A DNA stretch of 64,000 nucleotides from Sinonovacula constricta (Eukaryota; Mollusca; Bivalvia; Cardiida; Solecurtidae): assembly GCA_007844125.1 (NCBI GenBank), contig CM017569.1, positions 11,665,686 through 11,729,685 on the forward strand, given 5' to 3'. Position 1 is the first letter of the stretch, and each line of letters starts with the position of its first letter. Below the pieces are notes generated by a model. The model was not told the origin of the DNA and searched no databases. It saw nothing but the letters and a program-made list of their open reading frames with translations. Of the stretch, positions 35,758-46,200 are shown in pieces. The position numbers and the translations under genes are program-made.

Positions 35758-37768
35758 ACCAACCGCATTGTTATTCCAAACAGAAATTTACACAAACTAC
35801 GCAGAGAAGCAAACAACAATTCAGAGTTTGAAACTTAAGGTAGTCCACTTTTGTAAGAACATGTTTTCATTAATAAGGTCTTTGGTCTGCGAAATAAGGA
35901 ACAAACTTTTTTTTTAAAATTGCAAATGTCAAAATACCTAACTTTAACTCAAATTCCTGCAAACATTGCCCATGACTAATTGGACATGTATAGATAAGCC
36001 AATTAAATGTGTTGCTACTAAGATCTATTTCTTGATTTGAGGGCTTGGCGCGTTTGGAGTAACTAAAAATCTTATGCTTAGCCTAGACGGCCTATTGCCG
36101 ATTTTCCAAAATAATGTGAAAAAGCGAACATGACGTTTATTGTTGTAGAATGCTCACTGAAATTTGCAATCTGCCATGCAGAGTTGTCGTTCGTTCCTCT
36201 CTCAGACACCTCTGCAATGGGCTCACGTCAAGATTTTTGACGGAAATTTTAAAGTGTTATTTTAAGGATATTTTCAAATTAAAATAATACTTCTACATAA
36301 AATGAATAAACATCTACTGAAAAGACATATATTGAAGTAAATAATTAAAGATATTTAAAAATTCAAGCGCACTATTTTTGGAAGAATAACATAGTGATAT
36401 TAATGCTTAATACTTATTTGTGTAATGTGAAGCTGCTGCACATGTGCACTTTCTGCTTGTACACTTTAGTTTTATAGCTAATTATAATAATTTTGCAACT
36501 TTTTTTCTACATATTTAACATCTGAATATGTAACATATACATATGTAAAATCTGGAAACCTATTAAATGGTGTCGGATATTACTTTTATTTTGTTTAAAG
36601 CCATTCTTTGATCTTAGGAATATACGTTAAACATACCTTTTCTCGAGGTTTGTAGTATAGTGAAAACCTTCAAATAAAAATCATTACGTTTCGAATGTCT
36701 CTGTTACTTGCTTACTTATTGCTTTTGTCTATTTACCTCTTCCTTTTCGGCGACACGCTGGAGCCGCCCTTTCAAGAGCATCTTATGGAATGCATTTTTT
36801 TTATGGGACGATAGTATAGCAGTCAATAACACGGTGTCGGAGGTGTTTCGTGAGACACTTTTCAGAGAAAAGAACTAAGTGTTCCATTTTTTAACAGGCC
36901 GCTTGCAACAATAAAGGGACATTGGACTTTGGTTCTTCAATTCCATCTTCACATGAACAGGATGCTACAACCATTTATTCGTCTCTAGTCATGTTTGTTC
37001 ATGATTCAGAAAGTTAATTTTATTTATAGTCAACCATTTTTGTGTAGTTGTTTAAATCGAAATAATACCATATTCTTTTCTAAACACTATGTGGACATGC
37101 TCATAGGACTTTGTCATATATTCTTATTGCAATTATAAAAGGTAGCATGAAAACGTAGCCGTTTGGCGAGGTTTTGTTTAACTAAAGAAATCGAGTATAC
37201 CGATGTTGAAGATGCAGCTTGTAAATCAGATGTAGCAGAGAATAAGGAAAACAAACAAAGTAGCGAAAATACTCCACTTCCCATCAGAGTTATGGTTCGT
37301 TACTGTCAAATGTTTATGTAAGTAATCAACAGTGTAAGAGAGAATTTAGTTCCCAGGATTATTATCTTCTTATTTAAAGTGCATGCTCCCTACTGCGCCA
37401 TGGATGTCTCACATCCTGGCTTTCCTTGTTCCTTGTTGGAATACTCACTGAAATTTGCACATAGGGAAATTCTATTTAGCGGACTGTTCATAACCCTGAT
37501 CAAATACGAGTCCTCATTCAGTAAACGTCGTTCTAATTTATTGGCGCCGCTCTTGAGAGCGGTGCCTCTTATTGGCAACACGCTGGGATGCTCACTGAAA
37601 TTTGTCGATGTGGAAAGTTTGTTTTGCGGACTTAATCTTAATCTGATCAAATGCCAATCTCTTCACAGCGATTACGTCACGCGTTGCTACTTTAATCTCT
37701 GCCCCCAGCATGGATCACGTGACGATAGAGTATCACGTGAAGTAAACATGGCGGCCTCCATAAACTTT
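35758..37768. other. Repeat-rich intergenic DNA with recurring ATGCTCACTGAAATTTG blocks
   Basis: A block of the form GAAT(G/A)CTCACTGAAATTTG recurs at about 36150, 37438 and 37587. After the last two comes a TTTAGCGGACTG/TTTTGCGGACTT and CTGATCAAAT block, and a partial copy (GATCAAAT..TTCAGTAAACGGCGTTC) lies at about 39002-39037. The 164-codon frame at 37379-37873 is built from two such units, visible as LKFAHREILFSGL and LKFVDVESLFCGL, so it is not treated as a gene. Confidence 0.55.
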
Positions 37769-38946
37769 CAATCTGATCACCTCGGCCTTTATGCTATGCA
37801 AGAGACCTCTGACATAATAAGGCGCCATCTTGGATCTACTTTGTGTGTCTTAGTTTTAATACTGGGTATTTAATGTTGACTTTTCAATTTTCCGTAAATC
37901 ATATAGATTGTATTGATAAAAAAAATCGTTGTTATTGCAAGATATACTCAACTAAATGATATATATATAATTTGTTACTTTCTCGCGAACGGACACTGTT
38001 TCATAACTCAGGCGACGCACTTTGGTGTATTCTAGAGCTATGTACGAGATGTATTTTACGAACCATACGGAAATACCCGAAGTTTTACGACTGATAAACT
38101 TTAAAATTTGACTTTCATAATTTCATATTTTTTCATATTTTAAGTTACTTTTTATTTTTAACATGACAAATTAATATTTTTAAAGGAAAGATACTGTATT
38201 TTGAGGAGATAAGTCCAGAAAAAAAATAAAAATAAAAAAAAACACTATCCGCCTGTGTTTGGGCGAAAAAAACTTGCTGGTGGCACAATCGTAAAACTTC
38301 GGGTATTTCCGTATGGTTCGTAAAATACACGTCGTACATAGCTCTAGAATACACCAAAGTGCGTCGCCTGACAATCTGATCACCTCGGCCTTTATGCTAT
38401 GCAAGAGACCTCTGACATAATAAGGCGCCATCTTTGATCTACTTTGTGTGTCTTAGTTTTAATACTGGGTATTTAATGTTGACTTTTCAATTTTCCGTAA
38501 ATCATATAGATTGTATTGATAAAAAAAAATCGTTGTTATTGCAAGATATACTCAACTAAATGATATATATATAATTTGTTACTTTCTCGCGAACGGACAC
38601 TGTTTCATAACTCAGGCGACGCACTTTGGTGTATTCTAGAGCTATGTACGAGGTGTATTTTACGAACCATACGGAAATACCCGAAGTTTTACGATTGCGT
38701 CGCCTGAGTTATGAAACAGTGTCCGTTCGCGAGAAAGTAACAAATTGTATATATATCATTTAGTTGAGTATATCTTGCAATAACAACGATTTTTTTTATC
38801 AATACAATCTATATGATTTACGGAAAATTGAAAAGTCAACATTAAATACCCAGTATTAAAACTAAGACACACAAAGTAGATCCAAGATGGCGCCTTATTA
38901 TGTCAGAGGTCTCTTGCATAGCATAAAGGCCGAGGTGATCAGATTG
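37769..38946. mobile_element. Rearranged foldback element (arm and loop copies in both orientations)
   Basis: A ~250-bp arm starting CAATCTGATCACCTCGGCC is present forward at 37769-38018, forward again at 38372-38622 and inverted at 38697-38946. The ~72-bp segment after the arm, with CTAGAGCTATGTACGA, is present forward at 38019-38090 and 38623-38696 and inverted at about 38286-38371. The order is arm+, loop+, unique spacer (38092-38285), loop-, arm+, loop+, arm-. The last three parts form a near-perfect 250-bp hairpin with a 74-bp loop. No transposase frame. This looks like a long-TIR (foldback) transposon into which one arm-plus-loop unit has been duplicated. Confidence 0.8.
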
Positions 38947-40130
38947 GCTGGTGGCAGTGATATAATGTACTGTCAAGGGAAGTAATCACTGCGGGGAGTT
39001 TGATCAAATGTGGGTTCGAATTCAGTAAACGGCGTTCTTTTTTATTTTATTTATTTATTTTTATATTTATTTGTTTGTGTCTGTAACTTTCAAAATAACT
39101 GTGGAAATAAGCAATAAGATACTGAGAGAGAAAAAAACAAGCATACTACGCTCGAGAAAAATACTATCTGAACAATACTTTTTTGTGTGATGTGAAGCTG
39201 CTGCACATGTGCAACTTCTGCTTGATACGTCTAAAGTCAGATATTCACAGATACAAATAACCACAACTTACCATATGCTATTGTTTATTTTCCAAGCCAT
39301 CCGGTTCCGCAAGTTACAAAGCATGCGCATCAATTGGAAAGCGCTTGAAATTCATATTTTTAGAATACAATATTTTTGTTGTAATTGATAAATGCACAAA
39401 GAATTAATACACAGAAATAAATAAAATTATTGGCCAATCCTTAAACAAAATGAACAGTTTATCTGTTTTGGTTGTTTTGTTTTTTACCTTTTAAACTATC
39501 AAAATTTAGTTTTGATATTTAAAATACGTCACAAAAGCTGTTTATTTTTATATAAAATTCAGTAAAATAGACTGAAAAATAAAAACACAGTGGTAAGTTT
39601 AATACAACACATATTTGCAGTTTACGGCCTACATTAACTTCTGCCTTCCAAGATGGATACCTTAAGCTGTCTTATCATTGCCTATGACATCACATGGAAA
39701 CTATCTATTGAGAAACCGTGTGGAAATTTTAGGTTGCTGTCGGCGAAATAAACGGCTGAATGTGGTACCCAACAGAATGTGACAATTCCCCATTTCAGCC
39801 AGTGCAAAGCGTCAATAAGGACACGCAATCTGAAACTTTATAGTCAAGGTTTGATCGGAATAAACGCATTCATTCACGTAAACACACACAAGGTCGCAAT
39901 GTTGGGTCGAATAGTCCATGTCCCGAATTAAGCGCAGTTCGCTGGTTCCTGGACATGTTGTCATGATCTGGAACCAATAAATTGACCTAATTTATTTTTG
40001 TACTAGGATTTTTTCCCTATAATTCCCTTATTTTGCAGATTAACTTATCGTCAGTTTTCAATATTTTAAAATTTGGTTGCAAAGATAGTGCTGGATGTTT
40101 TATGAATGCTTCATTTTCTCAACAGAATAT
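38947..40130. other. Intergenic DNA upstream of RNF103
   Basis: Partial copy of the CTGATCAAAT/CAGTAAACGGCGTTC dispersed repeat at 38995-39040; otherwise AT-rich with no recognisable gene. The RNF103 promoter and 5' UTR probably occupy the final part, up to 40241. Confidence 0.35.
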
Positions 40131-40241
40131 ACCACCAGCACCTGTTAATCGCGGAATGAAATTTGACAGTTGGCGCGACGACACGTCAGACACTCAACTC
40201 TGACATATTTGTCAAAAAGAGAAACTGTCAAAAGATTTACA

Positions 40242-43200
40242 ATGACAGTCTGGTTAAAGGTAAATATTTGTTAATTTCTTAAATGTTTATAATAACCAAC
40301 CCTCAGACAATATTGATGTTATCTTTTTTGATGGAAAGTGTAAATAATAGTGGTAATTCAAAACAAAGTTGTTAGTTTGATAACACAGAAAACCATTGCA
40401 CTTGGAGACATTTAAACACGTGTGTAATTGAACTAAAACACACACAACTAAAAGGTAACTTATTCTCCCAATCCACAGTAAGTATTGACACTAAATAGCC
40501 TCTTAAATGTCTGTTTAATCTGCCTTGTTTGACACATTTCAGAGTATGTATATGGCATATCCAAGAAATCCACACTATATTATCAGAGTTTCAGTCTGTC
40601 CAGCCACAAACAAATCCTGCCACAAGTAAATCCGTCCACAAAAAAGTCAGTCCGGCCACACTGCCCAGGGATATCGGTCAAACCAGCCACACTTTTATAT
40701 TTATGCCTTTAATTAACATTATAACTGTTGCTAGCATGCGTTTTGTTAACATTATCGTAATTATTTTGTTTTGTAGTTGTTGTTGTTATGATAATATATA
40801 GAAACATAGGATAATCATTGGGCTGATTATTTTTTATTATGTTTACCAATTCTACTACTTCTACTATGATTATTAATTTATAATTATTATTCATTATTAT
40901 CATCATCATCATTTATGCATTTACATGCATAACTTTAGCAATTCAACACAGAAATAACCAATTACCTTTCATTCACTTGTACAGGCTCATTGTAGGGTAT
41001 GTCCAGGACTATCGACTGGTCAGTGTCCATCCTGGTGGATGACAACAAAACTTCCTCATCAGGCTGTAACTCTCCATTCTGAAATGGAAGTTCATACCAA
41101 TAAAATCCTTTTTGTGATAATACATTTTCATGGATAGTTCAAATCTTGTTAACCTTATTCAAAAGCCAACCAAACACATTATTTGTTACCAAAATTGATG
41201 CTGACTTTTTGTTGAGCATAACTTATTGAATCATCTTTATCCAAATCACATATTTCAATTGTATGAATTGGTTACAACTTACGTCCTAAGGTAATCCATT
41301 ACAGTGGTTGTTGGTGTAATACTTTATAGCAGGTTTTTACCTGTGTCCCACACCCTGTGTTGCCATCCCTCACACCGATCACAGGAGACAGCTTCATCTC
41401 TCTCCACAACTAGCTGTAAACAGTGTATACACGCCTCACTCATGGTGATTTGTTGTACCATTTTTCATCCTTTAATACTTATATACCCATTTTAAATAAA
41501 AACCGCTAAATTTTTTAATTCGTCGTTATTTCTTGGTTAAACAAACTGCTACATCTTCACTTGATTGACACATTAGCATTTTTTTAATTACTGATACAAG
41601 TTTGGCATTTACAAAGAATAAGTTGGTCATGGTTTGATTATGGGTGTTAAAACCATAATAGGTGACATTTAACAATGATGCACCAGACAAGATCACAGAA
41701 ACACGTTGGTAATTAACAAATCATGCGTGCACAATCATATAGACTCGTTAGATATATTTAAAGGTCATATCAAAATTAAAACACTCAAAAATCTGCCCAC
41801 AGTTTACAATGGAAATGAAATAAAACAATACCAAAACTCCATTCAGTGTTTTTATTACAATAAAATTAATCATTTATTAGACAAACAAAAAAAAACATAG
41901 AATACAATATGAAATTAAAAACAGAATAACAAATATATATGTATATGTGGCCAGTTTGACCGCTTTCTCAGGGCAGTGTGGCCAGATTGACTAATGAATA
42001 TATATGTATATGTGGCCAGTTTGACCGCTTTCCCAAGGCAGTGTGGCCAGATTGACTATTTTGAGGCCGGATTGACTAATTTTGTGGCCGGATTGACTAA
42101 TTTAGTGGCCGGATTTGTTTGTGGCCAGATTGACTTGCACCACATTATCATATGCATCACTGTTAAGCCAATGTGCATGTTTATTACTGATAATGTATAT
42201 GACAAATTTCTCCTTACATAGGAAAAAGCTATACAAGGTTGTTGGCTTTAAATGGATAAAATAGTTGAAAACCATTTGCATTACTTTTTTTTTTATTTTG
42301 CCAACTTTATGACAACATAATTTTTAAATGATCTTTTATTTACATATAAATGCAGTTATGTTCTACCATGCCTATATACAGCCTACTTGTCCAGTCTTGT
42401 AAAAAAATCAATCTAAAAATTGTTTAAAATATAATTTTAACAAAACTATTTTTCAAGCATGTTAAATACATTCATCTTGGTTGGCTCACTTTGTCTTTAT
42501 AATTGATCTGTGATTTTTTTAAACTCTAACACTAACCTAAACTAAATGACTATTTTTGTGTTGTTGTTTTTTAAATACAATGCCGTGACCAATTATGATA
42601 ATTAAAGTGACATCATCCTGTTGAGTTTGAGGAAGACTACTAGACAAATGTTGATAGAACCATCAATGGCAGGTTAGCTTGAAGACTTCCCACATTAAGT
42701 CCTTTACCCCAAACAGGACTCAAACCCATACAGATGCAAAGCAGTCAGAGAAGTTACAATTTGGTACCTGTACCATTACACGTCAGTGCCCCACAGCTAA
42801 AGGTACCTCACAATGCTAGGTTAATGGTGTATTGAATATAAAAAGTAGACAAACAATTCTAAAGTAGCTTAGAAAGTCATTGATTAAAATCACATATCAT
42901 TGGCATTTGGATAATTAAAGAGAAGTGAATTTACACCCCGATTTTTTTTTTTTTCCCCAACTAAAACCCTTTATAAGATTATATTAATATTCAGGGCACC
43001 GTCTGTTACTCTGTGGCATTGAACTCTATTTGTAAAGATTAATTCTGACAGAACCAACAAATTCATTTCTTTTTCAGATTGTTCTGCTGTTGATATACCT
43101 GTCAGTCTTATTCATATTGGCCCGGATGCTAGAGGCCATGTCTTGGTTTGAGCAAGGCCAGCTGTCAGTCCGTCTGTTAGACCCAATGGCCCTTTCTGTG

Positions 43201-46200
43201 CTGAAATTGAAGGCATTACTTGAACAGAGGGGGGTCGCGTATGAAAGCATATTGGAGAAATCAGATCTTGCAGATCTAGTGGAAGCTTCAGGTAATCAGA
43301 ATAATCAAAGACCTATACACACAATTTTTTACAAAGACATGAAACTTTACTTGGCTGAATAACAAAATCTTTCTGAATTCTAGTGGTCATCATGTGACAT
43401 GATTTGTGAACCAATATGAGCTACTGAGCAATCAGTACTTGCACACAATCAAAGAGCTCAAATTACTACATTACTGAATATACATGTATGTACAGTTTCA
43501 CACAAGATGTCTCTCTTTGTGTGCTAGCATTTTGGACCAAAAAGTCACACAATGGATGGATTCTATTTTCTCATAATTACAGTAGAAAATGAAAGGCACG
43601 TCTCTGAATGGAAAAAAAATGAAAGATTCTCTCTCTTAAATTTATTGATTGTCTTTTTATTGTTCATTACACAAAATTATTATTGAGTTTGTCCTGAAAA
43701 TAATGACCTTGGCCTTTTCCATAACTTCCAGGTATTGGCATTTAATTTTGTACAGGTACGTTATGTTTGCCAGGTATGATAACTCATGAAATTTCTGTAT
43801 GTTGTTTCTTTTTAATCTCTTTTTCTTTTACCAGAATAGTGTAGAAATTTGTAATTACAAATGTTGTATTTTTTTAATTAATTGTTCAATTGTATGTTTA
43901 ATATAATGCTTAATGTGTTGAAAAATAATCATTTGCATTTTGTATGTTGAATTGTAAAACAAAAATTATAAAAAAATGTTTAACATAATTATGTTTTTTC
44001 AATCACAGGTATAATTACAGATGGAGAGGTAGAGAGTGTGTCAGAACTGTCTGAAGACACAGCTGGAGCTATCACTAACTTTCGTGGAGACCTACACTTT
44101 TACGAGCAGGTGATATTATACATTCTTTTAATAATTTTCTTCAACAGTCACTTTCAGGTAAATGTATTAAGAGTGCTTGTCAACAGATTGTCTATATCAA
44201 ATACAGATAACCAGTTTCAGAGAATGTTGGCATAATCAGGCTTAGATTCAGAACTTTTCAGCTGGTGGTGGGGGGGGATGTGGTGGTAGGGGGTGGGTGG
44301 TGGTAGGGGGTGGGTGGTGGAGGGGGGATGTGGCGGGGACAAATCAGACTTTCAGCGACATCTTAGCAGGGTCTAGGGGTATACTGCCCTTGAATTTTGT
44401 TTTGTTTCTAGAATGCCGCAGATGTGTTGTGAAGTGTATCTGGACAAAAAGAGGACCATTTAAATGGTTTTATTAAATTAAGCAACATAAATGTGCTTTG
44501 ATAATAAGTTCAAACTCTTTCCAAATAAGTATACCTGAAAAACATGTACATCCCTTTGAGTATGACCATAAACTGGAGCTTGATTTCATTGCTTGGCTCT
44601 GTTTTAACATCTATCTTTGTTTCCATATTTACAAAGAAATTAAAAAGAAATTCTTGCTTATTGGTACTTACTGCAATTTTTTAGCAAACGATCATTGGAG
44701 TATCATTAGAGTTTATATGAAAAAACTTTGAACGAATTCAAATTTCTATTGGATGTTCGAGAAATTACTGTGCATTTTTTCACTAAGTAAGCAATATTAT
44801 ATATCCAGTAGAGTCCTTATTGTTGTTATTCATGATTAATAAAACTATATTTATTAAAACATATTTGCCCATTTTTTTTTCCTGCTCAGACGAAAACCCT
44901 CCCATAAGTTTTCCACACTGGACAAAATCACACTTGTGATTGTTTTGTTTATTGGTTTTAAGTAGTCTAAACAGTTACAAAAACTTATGTGTGTATTTTA
45001 TTTCAAGAGTAGCAATTAGCAATTACCTGCTTGTAAAAGTGTAATTAATGTGCTTTGTCTCACTTGAGGTTTGTTGTCCCAGGTAGGAAAAACAGTGGGA
45101 GGATTTTTGTTTGGACAGAAAAGCACATGAGAGGGTTTATATCTGGGTAGGAAAAATGGTTTTTGTCAGGCCATTCCAAACTTGTGGGAGGGTTTTTGTC
45201 TGGGATGGTATTTGTCTTTTTTGTTGTTTTTTTCTTCCAGAAATAGTAAGTTCATCTTAATTACGTAGATGTTCTTCCTTGTACCTTGATTAGAATACAA
45301 AGTTATAATGACAAACATTTGGAACTCCTCGGCTTATGTAGTTATTTAACATCCCCGTCAAGAAGTGCCGATAACGCTAGCTGGGCAGCTGAAAGAGAAT
45401 CTTGTACAAACTGCAGATTCTGTGCAAAAAGCCAAATGGCCACAGGGTCTGGTCAGCAGCATGGGTCCTGTGTGGCCTAAATATCTGCTCAGGTGGCCAA
45501 GTACTTAACAGCCTGGGCCTAGAGATACAGCAATTACAGCTTCACTGTCTAAAGAAACGTTGCATCCAAGCCCTTTTCTGAATAAATATAGGGTAGAAAT
45601 ATTTTGTTGTCCACACCAAATGGGGGGTGGGGGCAAGGCCCCCATGAGCCCACCGCTCCTTATGAATCTGGACTTGATAATTTCTGCATTTACTTATAAT
45701 TCAGTCTAAATAAAGGTGATTTTAAACCCTACCCTTAATTGTAAGACTACAAATCAAGAAAGAAATTTGCTCTAAATGTTGTTGTTTTTTCCATATCTAT
45801 AAAATAGATTTGGGGATTACTACAAAAATAGAGATTAACATCAGAGAATATTGCCTGTGTGATAATATGACAATAATTGCAGCAGGAAGTGCTTGCTGGG
45901 TTTTCTTATTTAAAAATGATCTAACTGTGCAGAGTGTCCCAAATAGGAAATACATGTTACGTAATGGTGAGTGAGGTTTCACACAGTAATAAAGGACATC
46001 AACATACAGCATTATGTGTGATCTTTTCAAATGTTTATTTGGTTGTCTGAGAAAAAACTTATGTTGTGTGTATGAAAAGAAAATTTGACCTCAGTTTTGA
46101 AAATAAATATGCTATATATGACTGTGTATCCGGTCTTCAAATTTCTGCTTAATTAAGAGTTCATAATTTAAGAATTTAATTATAACTACCAAGCCATTAA

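Noticed and set aside
37379..37873. 164-codon plus-strand ORF
   Set aside because: Made of two copies of a dispersed non-coding repeat and running into the foldback arm; no protein family features.
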